Source: Aristolochia californica (Eukaryota > Streptophyta > Magnoliopsida > Piperales > Aristolochiaceae). Taken from it: a stretch of 64,000 bases of DNA. The notes beneath the pieces were generated by a model, which did not search any database, had not been told where the DNA came from, and worked only from the letters and a program-made list of their open reading frames with translations. The stretch lies in the NCBI GenBank assembly GCA_029961685.1, contig JARWKL010000004.1, positions 24,557,610-24,621,609 of the forward strand, written 5' to 3'. A program made the translations under genes and the position numbers. Positions 9,900 to 20,105 of the stretch are shown here, in pieces. How positions within the stretch are numbered: position 1 is the first letter of the stretch; each line of letters begins with the position of its first letter.

Positions 9900-11452
9900 G
9901 CATAGGTTTATATTCCTAGTTAATGTGCAGGATGTATTAGCTGATCCAAAATGAAAAAAGGCGATGAACGAAGAGATGGAGGCTCTACAAAAAAATGCAA
10001 CTTGGGAACTTGTTCCCCAACCTAGAGTAAAAAAAATTGCATGTCGATGGGTGTTCACATTGAAACTCAAACAGAATGGAAGTATTGACAGATATAAAGC
10101 TCAACTAGTTGCAAAGGGATATACGCAAAGGTATGGGATAGACTATCAGGATACTTTTGCACCAGTAGCTAAGATAAATACAATTCACATTCTTATATCT
10201 ATAGTAGCAAATTGAGACTAGCCCCTACAACAATTTGACGTTAAAAATGCCTTCCTCAATGGAGACTTAGAAGAAGAAGTCTACATGGAGCCTACCACCC
10301 AGTGTAAAAAGTAGTTCTTTGTGTCAAGGTGACGTTTGTAAATCGAAGAAGTCATTGTATGGGCTGAAACATTCACCTAGGGCATAGTTTGGGAGATTCT
10401 CAGCTACAATGAAGGAGTTTGGTTATAAACAAAGTAACTCAGATCATACTTTGTTTATAAAACACAAAGAAGGAAAGGTAACAACTTTAATTGTATATGT
10501 TGATGATATGGTCGTGACAGGAGATGACCCAGGTGAAATGCAAGCTTTACAGGAGTATTTAGCCACTAAATTCGAAATGAAGGATCTCAGACAACTTAAA
10601 TAGTTTTTGGGAATTGAGGTTGCAAGATCAAAACATGGAGTTTTCCTTTCACAGCGAAAATATGTGTTGGATCTTCTAGCCGAAACAGGAATACTTGACA
10701 GTAAACAAATAGAGACGCCCATGGAAACGCATCATAAACTCGAAATTCTTCCAAATCAAATCCTAGCAGACAAAGGGGGTTATCAGCGATTAGTTGGAAG
10801 ATTAATCTACCTATCACACATGAGGTCCGATGTAGCATATGCAGTAAGCGTTGTGAGTCAGTTCATGCATGCACCAAGTGAAGAACATATAGAAGCAGTC
10901 TATCGGATCTTGAGATACTTAAAGAATGCTCCAGGAAAAGGTTTGTTATTCTAAAAAAATGGTATCTTTAATATTGAAGGATATACAAATTATGATTGGG
11001 CAGGTGATCAGAAAACCAAAAGATCCACGTCGGGTTACTTTACTTTTGTGGAAGGGAATCTGGTCACTTCGAAAAGCAAAAAACAGAAGGTAGTATCAAG
11101 ATCAAGTGTTGAAGCTGAATTTCGAGGCATAGCTCATGGTGTATGCGAGTTGTTATGGATAAAGAATACACTGAGGGACTTAGGGATTGAATATGCCAAA
11201 TTGATGATTCTTCACTGTGATAACAAGGCAGCCATCGCAATTGCACAGAATCCGGTTCAACATGATCGCACTAAACATATTGAAGTTGATCGTCATTTAA
11301 TCAAGGAGAACTTCGATGCAAAGATCATACAATTCCGCTTCATTCAATCTGAGAGTCAGCTAGCTGATAAGCTCACGAAGGTAGTATCAGGGAAGGCATT
11401 TCATGGTATAATTGGCAAGTTGGGCATGACCGATATCTATGCACCAACTTGA
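9900..11452 (+). pseudogene. Copia L reverse transcriptase and RNase H
   Basis: RT starts about 9960 ([16 protein letters not shown]), continues with [18 protein letters not shown] and VAKGYTQ, then [18 protein letters not shown] after a stop. The catalytic YVDD box is intact in LIVYVDDMVVTGDD (about 10490-10530). The thumb follows in 10607-10954 (TPMETHHKLE, LVGRLIYLSHMRSDVAYAV). RNase H lies in 11000-11452 (SRSSVEAEFRGIA, HCDNKAAIAIAQNP, KHIEVDRHLI) and ends with a stop just before the polypurine tract. Stops at 10212 and 10601 and frameshifts near 10300-10400 disable it. Confidence 0.87.
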
Positions 11453-11459
11453 GGGGGAG

Positions 11460-11680
11460 TGTTTGCAAGTCTATAATGAGCTAGTTGTAAATTGATTAAT
11501 GTGATTGTAGGAAATGGATTGTTTCCTTAATCCTGTAATTTTATTCCTTGATTTTAGGATCTAAATTGATCCTAAAATCAACATGTAATGTATTATAAAT
11601 TTCCTCCATCTTGGAGAAGAATACATCATTGGAAAATCATTCTTTGAGTCCCTATTATTGTTTTCGGTTTTTCTGTTTCA
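11460..11680 (+). repeat. 3' LTR of copia L (221 bp)
   Basis: It begins TGTTTGCAAG directly after the GAGGGGGAG polypurine tract and ends TTTCTGTTTCA. It contains a direct/inverted AGGATC...GATCCT palindrome near 11555-11575 and an AT-rich promoter-like stretch. No second copy is found in the window. Confidence 0.8.
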
Positions 11681-11682
11681 TA

Positions 11683-12505
11683 GAGGTGGAACTCCATGCA
11701 CCTACTGATTAGGGACGAGCAATGAATTTAGCTCGGTCAATGGAAGCAAAACACCAGATTCAGCATAAGAGGAAGGGCTGGCTAGGGGGAGTATTAGTGC
11801 CCCAGGGTGGCAAGAGGGGAGGACTTATTAGCCTCCGGTGACAGGGCCACTAGTGCCACCACCCAAATATATGCTTGGACATCCTGTGACAGCATCCCCT
11901 AAAAGCAGCAACCCCCACCCCCATATATCAGAAAACTAGCAGGGTTGGAAACGGCTTACAAACGACCAAAGAACCTCTGCTATCATTGTGACGAACTTTA
12001 CTGAGTGGGCCACCAATATAAACGATTTTTTTGGTTGGAATTGGAAGCATAAACTGAGGAAGAAGAACCACCAACAGATACTCTAGAGGAGGTCGAACCA
12101 GAAATTTCCTTACATGCCATTACCGGACAGAAGTCGGCCAACACCATGCAAGTCAGAGCCAAGGTTATTGACTAGGAACTAGTGGGATTAGTGGACTCAG
12201 GCAGCACACATAACATCCTCAGCATGACCGCTGTGAAACACCCCCGAGTTGGGATCCAACGTCACCCCATTGCCACAGTTTCAGTCGCCAATGGTGAGAA
12301 GGTTCCGAGCTATGGGGTCAGCCAAGAGGTACACTTTTCCATTTGTAACACTTCCTTTACCACTACATTTTTTGTCATCCCTCTCTCCGAATTTGATATG
12401 GTGCTCAGGGTTAAATGGTTGCAAACTTTAGGCCCTATTTTGTGGGACTTCTCAGCGTTAACAATGAGTTTTGTATTGGAAGGCCACCCAGTACTGTTAA
12501 GGGGC
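11683..12505 (+). pseudogene. Gypsy B gag C-terminus and protease
   Basis: After copia L the gag of B resumes with the duplicated ~80 bp. A zinc knuckle of the CYHCDE...VGHQ type is visible near 11975-12015, its last Cys changed to Tyr. The aspartic protease is 12160-12480, with the active-site motif LVDSGSTHNILS intact and the FDMVLRVKWLQTLGPI motif typical of chromoviruses. J has the same segment at 57200-57620. The reading jumps near 12505 to RT thumb sequence, so over a kilobase of pol is deleted. Confidence 0.85.
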
Positions 12506-12509
12506 AGTT

Positions 12510-12869
12510 ATGCTACCGCCGGGCCCCCTATCCATCTCTCTTGACAACATCAATTCAGCAGAAGGCATCACAGTGGACCCATCACAACTTGCAGTAATCA
12601 CCACCTGGCCTCCACAACACACCATTTTGGCTTTACGAGGATTTTTGGGGCTATCGGGCTATTATCAAAAATTTATACAGAATTACAGTCCACTGACCAG
12701 TCCATTTATCAATCTTCTCCAACGCCACGCCTTCATTTGGGCGGATGCAGCCACGAAATCCTTCATGACCCTCATGCAGGCTTTTGTTTCCACTCTAGCC
12801 CTACAATTACCGGACTTAATGCTCTATTTATTAAGCTTGGGGATCACTCTTTCTCAAGGGGGAGAGTGA
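12510..12869 (+). pseudogene. Gypsy B RT thumb / RNase H start fragment
   Basis: This stretch encodes the chromovirus RT C-terminus: VDPSQLAVITTWPPQ, then LRGFLGLSGYYQKFIQNY, then the RNase H start ALQLPDL. Normal elements have about 400 more codons on either side. It joins directly to the GGGGGAGAG polypurine tract and the 3' LTR, showing a second deletion that removed RNase H, integrase and chromodomain. Confidence 0.85.
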
Positions 12870-13801
12870 TGTTATGAATTTGATAGCGAGCCAGGTGCGG
12901 CACCGTGGGTACTGCAACTTTTAATTACATTTATGTTTTTATGCTATTGTGGTTTAAATATGCTTCAGAGGTATTTTTGTAATTTTCGCACTAATTCATG
13001 TTCGCGTGAACTATTTGTAAGGCAGAAATGGAAATGAATCGTCAAGACTCATTTTATCTCCAAACAGGATCTGAGGTCTCCTTCTAGTGCTCAGGGTCGG
13101 GAGTTCCCCTTGAGCTCTAGTTATCCCCCCATAATCCTATCTCATTGTGTTAAATCATAAGGTTTCCTATCGATCTAAGCACTGAACAGAAGCCGAAGCT
13201 TCTCTGGTTTTAGTTGCTGCTGTTCGTGGTGTTTCATGGCAGAAACCAGGCTCGGGAAGACGAAGCGACATCTCGGGGAGCTGCTGCTGAGGTGGTCGGA
13301 GAAAAGCCGGTAGGTAGCTTCCTACAGCAGGCAGAAGTGTAGTTGTGTGTTGAGAAGGTCCCTGAGCACGACGACAGCAGAGGAGTGCTGTCGGATTTCC
13401 ACCAGAACAGCAGGGCTCCGTTGAGACATTGAGCCACTGGCGGCCCCTTGCTGTCCGGCCAGCGAGCACGACCAAGGTGGAGTTCCCGTTTCCCAGTGAC
13501 GGCAGGAAGGTAGCCATCCGATCCGGCCAACCTCCAGCGAGCTGCCCTGTCCATATCGACGAGCTACGGTGATAACAAAATTTCACGTTTCATTAAGCGA
13601 CGGCAGCAAGCGACTGATCTGTGGGCCTTCTCTCTCTCAGATACTGTGCTGTCCAGATCCAGCTCAGCCCAGATCTGTGGGCCCTCTCTCTGACACTGTT
13701 GATGTCCAGATCCAGTCCAGATCTGTGGGCCCACTCCCTCACAGCACTGGATCCATACGTCCCTCGCCGTGATACGCGATCCATGACTCTGGACCCTAAC
13801 A
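12870..13801 (+). repeat. 3' LTR of gypsy B
   Basis: It starts TGTTATGAATTTGATAGCG and ends GGACCCTAACA. It matches 3266-5911 along its length once the MULE is ignored, including the empty insertion site (TTTTTGTAATTTTCGC at about 12973). The GC-rich block at 13190-13560 gives long ORFs on the minus strand that also occur in the 5' LTR and are not genes. Confidence 0.87.
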
Positions 13802-14554
13802 CTTTCTTGCTTCCTTCTTCCAAAATCCCCATGTGGTCCCTTTTGCCCCTCAAGAGCCCCTAGCCTACTCTCATTTTCCCCTTCATCATCCAATCAAGCC
13901 TCCTGCATCAAAACACTCCATTCATACACAAATTCCAACCTTCCAAGACTTCCAACCCTAGTTCCCTTATTAAAAGCTGAAAAGTTAGGAACTTGAAGAA
14001 GTTTCTATAAAAAAAAGGTATGAGAGTAGGACCTTTCCTTCATCAACGTTGTTAATACATGAAGAATGGAGCTCCAATTACAAGGGTGGTTGCAGCCCAA
14101 GAGTCCAACCATGAAAACTCGAGTGATGAAATCTCAATTTTGAAAAATACAAAAATTGACCATCATGTATCATTACTTTTTAGATGAGAGAATTGGAAGA
14201 CCTTCTTCCCCTCCTCAACAAGCTATAGATCATTAAGCTTCAACCAAACCTATTTTTGGTAAGTTATCTTCCGTTCTACCACCAATCCTTGTTACCCATT
14301 CTCTTTGAAATATTCCCCTTCATCACAAATCTTCTACCTTTCATCATCCTCCCCATTACATGACCACTCCAACCACACCCTTACCTTCTTATGCCAGACA
14401 CTATATCCCACTTCCTAGCTCTTGACCACCCTCATGCTATACAATCTATGTCCCATAAACACTTCACCCATTTCCCCAACTTACCTTCCTTTGACCACAA
14501 CTCTCCTCCATGTGAAACAATGAACACAAGAGGAGGATCCATACAAGCCCGCAA
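13802..14554 (+). other. 5' leader of older gypsy element I
   Basis: C/T-rich then mixed sequence between element B and element D. A putative gag start, ATGAACACAAGAGG, lies at 14522. Removing D joins this to 43871-43960, where gypsy gag codons continue. I found no complete gene, RNA or LTR end in it. The link to element I rests on the D insertion junctions and is inference. Confidence 0.45.
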
Positions 14555-14579
14555 TGTTAGGAATTAGATGCTCTAATTC

Positions 14580-14969
14580 TATTGGAAGATAAGTTCAAGC
14601 CCACACGACTAAGGAAGGCTCACAAGATGAGCCCAAGCCCATAAGAAATAGGACCCATAATGAATACCATGAGCTCACATCCTTATCACATCAGTTGGAA
14701 GATCAAGGACTCACAAAAGTATCTTATATTTTGGTCATGTCAAAGAAGAGTTTTAGTTTGAGTTATATTTGTCTTTTATCTATATTGAGTTATTTAATTA
14801 TGTTAGGACTTATCTTTAAGTATTAGAGTTTGGGTGTAATTGGGATAAATGTAGTTTTATTGTAATTGGACTATACTATCTTCCTCTATTATAAATAGAG
14901 GTTCATGTACTCTGATTACAACAAGTTATTGAAGTTAATGAAGTATTTCACTTTTTCATAAATTCAACA
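14580..14969 (+). repeat. 5' LTR of C1
   Basis: It runs from TATTGGAAGATAAG (the start TG is mutated to TA) to CATAAATTCAACA. A TATA box TATAAATA lies at 14890-14897, with the transcript start expected about 30 bp on. Confidence 0.88.
14890..14897 (+). promoter_or_regulatory. TATA box in the C1 LTR
   Basis: TATAAATA in the sequence CTATTATAAATAGAGG, conserved in all C LTRs (the same motif is at 17273-17283 and reversed at 46153 and 48629) and in K (26379). Confidence 0.7.
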
Positions 14970-14982
14970 TGGTATTAGAGCA
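14970..14982 (+). promoter_or_regulatory. Primer-binding site of C1
   Basis: TGGTATTAGAGCA abuts the LTR end and differs by one base from the initiator tRNA-Met complement TGGTATCAGAGC. Confidence 0.85.
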
Positions 14983-15199
14983 AGTTCTGTGATTTGACTT
15001 GGTCAACTCATGGAGGTAATGTGATCCTTTTCTCTAAACCCTGAACCCTAAGTCTAGGTTCGTAGTTATTTTTTTCAGTCCCTATACTTATAGTTTTCTT
15101 TGCATTGTTTTTCCTCCATACATATTTTTTTCATATTACAGATTATATATTGACGGAAATATATTTGAGTCTACTTTCCAAAGCAAAATGATTTGTTCC

Positions 15200-15800
15200 A
15201 ATCAGAGTTATCTACATAGAGATATTGATATTTTAATGAGCGAAGGTCAAATTGCAAAAAGGTTCGAGCAGTAGCAGCAATCTTAAGATTCTGAGGTATT
15301 TTTTGCTATCAAGAACTAGACTTTAAATGGAGAAATATATATCAAAATAAATATATGTAATTCTATTAATTTACCTATTCAAACAATTTTTTATCTGAGT
15401 TATCTACAAAGAGAAATTGATATTTGAAGCAGCAAAGGTCAGATTGAAAAAGAGGTTCAAGTGGTAGCAAAAAACCTCAACTTCTGAGGTATTTTATGCT
15501 ATCAATAAAGAGATTTTATATGAAGAATTATAAATCAAAAGAAATATACTTAAGTCTAGTTTCTTACCTATTTAACTAATTCTTGTTATTATTTTTTTAT
15601 AAGGAGATATTGTTCTTGGAAGTATCAATGGTCATTCAGGAAAAAAACGAGAAACAATACTTAGATCGGCCAGATGACAGAGACCAAAATCTATCAGATT
15701 ATTTATCTTCTGATAATTATATTTTATGGAGAGAACTTATACTTGGATGAAATTTATTTAAGTCTAATTTCATAATGAGAAAATTTCATATTAATATGAT
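15200..15800 (+). repeat. Degenerate ~200-bp tandem repeat in the C1 interior
   Basis: The phrase (C/G)AGTTATCTACA(T/A)AGAGA(T/A)ATTGATATT, then GGTCA(A/G)ATT, then CTGAGGTATTTT(T/A)TGCTATCAA, occurs near 15206 and again near 15399, with a weaker third copy near 15590. C2 has the reverse complement at 47790-48360. No coding potential. Confidence 0.7.
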
Positions 15801-16319
15801 CTATATTTAAAGAAATATTCTCATTGGAAAAATCAAAGGTCATGTTGGTATTCTATTACATTGACAATCCGAATTTAAGCCAATTGTTTTGTGTCACTTT
15901 TTGAGTTGATATCAGGAAAATATCTCACTTCTCCCTGGTTTGAGGACTTATTTATATATATCTTTTATTTGGGCTTAGTGCTACATCTATGATATTTGGT
16001 CAAGCTGGGATCACTACCGTTACTTCCCAGCTTGAGGGGGAGAAGTAGAAGTACAAGAAAGGGGTATTTTATTCCTTATGTTGTGGATAAGTTTATGTTA
16101 CCAAAATATTCAAGAAAAGGGTGCACAAAAGATGAAGCTTGTGCATCTAAGAAGAAATTTTTATATCGGATTATTTCATGGGTTCTTTTACAAAGTTTAT
16201 TATTTGGTTTGTGTTATATGTGTTGGAAGATGGTTGTGTTATATACAATTGTTGCTATTATGTCTCTTTAGGGACATTATTATTGAAGAAGAGGTGGCCT
16301 CATATCATCATTTATTTTA

Positions 16320-16531
16320 CCTCGTAAAAAAATCACTATTGGGAAACCATGATGGAGGATACCCTATCAAAAAATATCACGGTTGGGAAACCATGATGGG
16401 CCTTGTAAAAAAAAATCACAATTGGGAAACCATGATGGGGGATACCCTGTCAAAAAAAATCACGATTGGGAAACTATGACGGAGGATACCCTGTCAAAAA
16501 ATATCACGGTTGGGAAACCATGACGGAGGAA
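16320..16531 (+). repeat. Minisatellite in the C1 interior (~40-45-bp unit)
   Basis: Five units of the form ATCACGGTTGGGAAACCATGATGG followed by AGGATACCCTGTCAAAAAAT or a shorter linker. C2 and C3 carry related arrays with different unit length and copy number. Confidence 0.85.
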
Positions 16532-16913
16532 CTTATTATTACATATATGTTATCCCCCCCTGTAATGGTTTTTATGACTCCTACCATTTGAGAGTCGTTG
16601 TCCTGTGGAGGGACATGGTAGTGGACACTTCAGAGTAATGCCGATAGACACACTACCGATAGAAGATGGAGTGTGCCCTACATCCAACATTAGGATTGGA
16701 GTATGAAGCAATGGCCTACCGGCTAGGAGTGATTTTTACTCTCACGTATATTATTCCAATAGGGCCTCATGGAAGGACGCAATAGCGTGAGGGGGAATGT
16801 TGGAGGATGAAAGTATATTGGAAGATGTGATATTTTATACAAAAATATTCTATACATTATTTTCAGTAAGTTGGGAGTTCATGTTGTTCTCTCACCCCCA
16901 GCTTGAGGGGAAG

Positions 16914-17354
16914 TGTTGGAATATAAGCTCAAGTCCACACGACCAAGGAAGACCGACATATGAAAGATTATGATAAGATGGGCCACACGACCAAGGAAGG
17001 CCCACTAGATGGGCCCAAGCCCATAAGAAGTAGGACCCACAATGATTACATTGAGCTAGCATCCTTACCACATCAGTTGGAAGATCAAGAAGGAGTCACA
17101 AAAGTATCTTATATTATGGTCATGTCAAAGAAGAGTTTTAGTTTGAGTTATCTTTGTCTTTTACCTACATTGAGTTATTTAATTATGTTAGGACTTATCT
17201 TTAAGTGTTAGAGTTTGGGTGTAATTGGGACAAGAGTAGTTTTATTGTAATTGGACTCCACGACCTTCCTCTATTATAAATTGAGGTCCATGTACTCTGA
17301 TTACAACAAGTTATTGAAGTCAATGAAGTATTTCTATTTTCCATAAATTCAACA
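16914..17354 (+). repeat. 3' LTR of C1
   Basis: It starts TGTTGGAATATAAG after GAGGGGAAG and ends CATAAATTCAACA. It carries the same TATA region and end as the 5' copy, plus about 50 bp of extra GACCAAGGAAG... sequence. Confidence 0.88.
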
Positions 17355-17849
17355 AATTCAAAACTAACAAAAGGAATAATAATAAATGTAGAAGAAAGAA
17401 AATTAAGCAATGAAAAATAACAACAAGATTTATATAAGTTCGCCTCAAGGTGAGACTATGTCTTGTCTTCTTTTGTAGGAGTAATCCACTATGAAGATGA
17501 AATAGTTTACAAAGAGAAACCACACACACTTACAAGTGCTTTTTCTTTAACCTCTCAGGTTGCAAATCCATATACTCCTTGAGATGATGATACTCATCAA
17601 GGTGATAAAACCCTAACAATGATGGCCCCATATATAAAGAGAAAATTAAGACAACCCGATTACAAGTGTGAAATCCCCACACTACACTTAATGACACAAC
17701 AATTAATATATCGTGGACCCACCAGGGTCTCCACCTCCAAACTGCCTGGAGGTGGTCTTCTTGCCCCCTTCCAACCCCAACAGTGACCTTACCGCAAAGG
17801 TCGATTCGATTATGAGGGTAAGATGTTAATTAGGTTCCACAACTTTACA

Positions 17850-18350
17850 ATCTCCCACTTTGAGAGAAGTCCAATTGAAGTTGAACAAAACTTCAGTTTC
17901 TCAATCATAATAGTCTTTGTCAACATATCAGTCGGATTCTGACTTTCTTGAATCTTCTCAAGTTCTAGGACTCCATCCTTCAAAGTCGATATGATAAAGT
18001 GATAACACACCTGTATGTGCTTTTTATTGACATAATAAACAGGATTTTTTGCTAAATGAATAGCACTCTGACTGTCACCATGCAACACATTCTTCCCATG
18101 CTTGAGATCCAATTCTTCCCAGAAGGACTGCAGCCATACCATCTCTTTGTTGGCTTCAGTCACGGTGACATAGTTTTCTTCAGTAGTGGAAAGAGCAACT
18201 ATCTTTTCCAACATAGAGACCCGACTAACTGTTGTATGACCCACTGTGTATACATATCCAGTGGTACTCTTCCTGTCATTAATGTCTCCAACCATGTCAG
18301 CATCTACATAGCCTTGTAATTCCAAGTCTGTCTTTTTGAAACATAAGGCT
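17850..18350 (-). pseudogene. Copia D RNase H (Tnt1-like)
   Basis: The minus strand gives a nearly continuous RNase H: GYVDADMVGDINDRKSTTGY at the start (first catalytic Asp region), VALSTTEENYV (family TEAEY), DSQSAIHLAKNP and a TDMLTK end. This wording is typical of Tnt1-like copia elements rather than of the G/K type, so D and G belong to different lineages. It is cut at 18350 by the G1 insertion, and the upstream RT continues at 24191. It reads on into the LTR without its usual stop. Confidence 0.88.
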
Positions 18351-18741
18351 TGTCGAATTTAGGATCTCATGAAAGGAACTTTAGATCAACGAGGAAGAAG
18401 AAGAAGAAGAAGAGAGAAGGAGAGGCGAAGAAGAAGAAAATGGAAGGAGAGAGTTTGGATTAAGGGAGAAGAGGTTTGCGTCAAAGTGAAAATTAGGGCT
18501 GGACAAATTTGTGGAAAGAGAGGAGAGTGCTTCAATGCTCTACCTCTTAGCCGATGCCTTTATTTATAGTCTTTACAATGCCCTTAGGGCTACAACTTGA
18601 TGAAATAAAAGACATAAAAAGAACACATATTTACACCTCTATGCCATCTTTAAGTGAAGTATCATAATTCACACATGTGCAACTCCTTTGTCGTGTGAGT
18701 TTTTTGCCTTGAGTTTGTGGGCTTGAGCTCATCTTCCAACA
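18351..18741 (-). repeat. 3' LTR of G1
   Basis: In plus coordinates it runs TGTCGAATTTAGGATC...CTTCCAACA. It contains a GAAGAAGAAG-rich leader (18400-18440) and CTTTATTTATAG, a TATAAATAAAG box on the minus strand near 18558-18569. Confidence 0.9.
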
Positions 18742-19349
18742 CTCCCCCTCAAACTAGAGGAGAAAAGACATCATAAATACCCAGCTTGCCACATATAAAT
18801 GATAGGATTTTAGATGTAACGGGTTTAGTGAGAATATCAACTACTTGCTCTTACACATGTTTGAGAGAGATTATTCCTACTTGAAACTTCTCCTGTATAA
18901 AATGACAATCCGCCTCAATATGTTTAGTTCTTTCATGAAAAACTGGATTTGAAATAATATGAATGGCTGCTTGATTATCACAATACAGACCCATGGACCC
19001 TTTTTTATAAAAACCTAATTTGGTAAGAAGGTATGGGCCATAGCTTTGTATTCTGCTTCGACGCTAGATCTTGCAACCACATTTTGCATCTTACTTTTCC
19101 ATGTAACCAAGTTTCCTCTAACTAGAGTACAATATCATGATGTAGATTTTCTATCATCAGGTGATCCAGCCCAATCTGCATCTGAGAACCCTTATATGTT
19201 GAAGTGCCTATGTTTTTTATACATCAATCCTCTTCCTGGAGCTCCTTTTAGGTAACATAATATTCTCTCTAAAGCCTGCTAGTGTATAATTTGTGGTTTG
19301 TGCATGAATTGACTCACCATACTTACAACATATGATATGTCTGACCTAG
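18742..19349 (-). pseudogene. G1 RNase H
   Basis: Read on the minus strand with frame changes: SDADWAGSPDD-like near 19160, a [13 protein letters not shown] motif near 18970, [10 protein letters not shown] near 18920 and the terminal KLGIYDVFSPL near 18770 just before the polypurine tract. The same terminal codons occur in K and, as relics, in C and H. A stop in the ISLKHV region near 18865 and frameshifts break it. Confidence 0.82.
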
Positions 19350-20105
19350 TTATCGTGAGTTAAATCTATTTCCCACGAGTCTTTGATATTTGCTAATATC
19401 AATATCTTCTTCATTTGTGGCACATAATTTTACATTTGTATCCATAGGTGTGTTGACTGGTCTACAAACCTTCATTCTTGTTTCTTCAAGGAGATCCAAG
19501 ATATAATTCCTTTGAGACAATATTATCCCATGTTTGGATTGAAGAACTTCTATACCCAAAAAATATTTAAGCATACCAAGATCTTTAGTCTTGAATTTCT
19601 GACATAACATCTTTTTCACCTCTTATATGCTAAGAGAATCATCACCGGTTAAGATAATATCATCCACATATACGGCCAATAATATGTTCCTTTGACAGTA
19701 TCTTTATAATATACGGAATGATCTATCGAGCACCGATGAAAACCAAACTGTAGAAGTGTTTGACTAAATTTATCAAACCAAGCCCAAGGGGATAGCTTAA
19801 ACCCATATAAAGATTTTTTTAACCGGCATACTGACTCCCCTTCAACCACATAACCAAATGGTTGAACCATATAAATTTCCTCACTTATATCACCATTTAA
19901 AAAAAATATTTTTAACATCCAATTGATAGACAGGCCATGATGAGTTAGCAGCAATAGATAAGATGATGCGTACTGAATTCAATTTTGAAAAAGGAGAGAA
20001 GGTCTCCTCATAATCTATCCCATACCATTGTGTATAGCCCTTAGCAATGAGTCAAGCTTTAAGACGAGCAATCGATCCATCCGGATTATGTTTTACCGAA
20101 AAAAC
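19350..20105 (-). pseudogene. G1 reverse transcriptase
   Basis: It shows FFLNGDISEEIYMVQP, then [12 protein letters not shown], then the YVDD catalytic box (AVYVDDIILTGDD, about 19640-19680, reached by a frameshift) and FKTKDLGMLKYFLGIEVLQ. Thumb residues TPMDTNVKL and KYQRLVG end the readable part near 19370. Upstream, 19955-20105 contains the RT N-terminal KGYTQWYGIDYEETFS-like segment with frame breaks. RT copies element RNA into DNA in the particle. Confidence 0.85.

Larger units (their letters stand above)
6653..11680 (+). mobile_element. Ty1/copia element L, lacking a recognisable 5' LTR
   Basis: A plus-strand copia element with gag, protease, integrase, RT and RNase H in copia order, a polypurine tract GAGGGGGAG and a 221-bp LTR at its 3' end. 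No matching LTR or primer site is visible at 6653-7290. It sits in the gag of gypsy B between two ~80-bp copies of gag sequence. All pol frames carry stops. Confidence 0.85.
3266..13801 (+). mobile_element. Gypsy element B, internally deleted, with nested MULE and copia L
   Basis: The 5' LTR starts TGTTATGAACTCG at 3266 and the 3' LTR ends CCCTAACA at 13801. The flanks are CCTTC (3261-3265) and CTTTC (13802-13806), a 5-bp TSD with one mismatch. The interior has a Met-type primer site, gag, protease, a fragment of RT/RNase H and a polypurine tract. Most of pol is missing: protease joins an RT thumb fragment near 12505, and RNase H joins the polypurine tract near 12845. It is a deletion derivative carrying two later insertions. 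Confidence 0.85.
14580..17354 (+). mobile_element. Non-autonomous copia-type element C1
   Basis: Two LTRs (390 and 441 bp), a primer site TGGTATTAGAGCA after the first and a polypurine tract GAGGGGAAG before the second. A perfect 5-bp TSD AATTC flanks it (14575-14579, 17355-17359). The 1.94-kb interior encodes no gag or pol. Only its last ~120 bp resemble the end of copia RNase H. It is inserted in the 3' LTR of D. Two relatives, C2 and C3, lie further right on the other strand. Confidence 0.9.
14555..17849 (-). repeat. 3' LTR of copia D, split by C1
   Basis: In minus orientation it starts TGTAAAGTTGTGGAACC (17849) and ends CATCTAATTCCTAACA (14555). Without C1 it is about 515 bp, against 417 bp for the 5' LTR. 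The extra ~100 bp is a GC-rich insert near 17712-17815. A PPT-like AAAGTGGGAGAT lies just upstream at 17850-17862. Confidence 0.85.

Noticed and set aside
14970..14982. tRNA gene fragments at the LTR edges.
   Set aside because: Only the 12-18 nt complementary to a tRNA 3' end is present; these are reverse-transcription primer sites.
15996..16479. ORFs of 91 and 133 codons in C1.
   Set aside because: They overlap in different frames, run into the minisatellite and have no counterpart kept open in C2 or C3.
18369..18569. Lys/Arg/Glu-rich ORFs over GAAGAAGAAG stretches (also 23821-24018, 25805-26026, 36520-36756).
   Set aside because: They are the purine-rich untranslated leader within G-family LTRs, on the strand opposite to the element.
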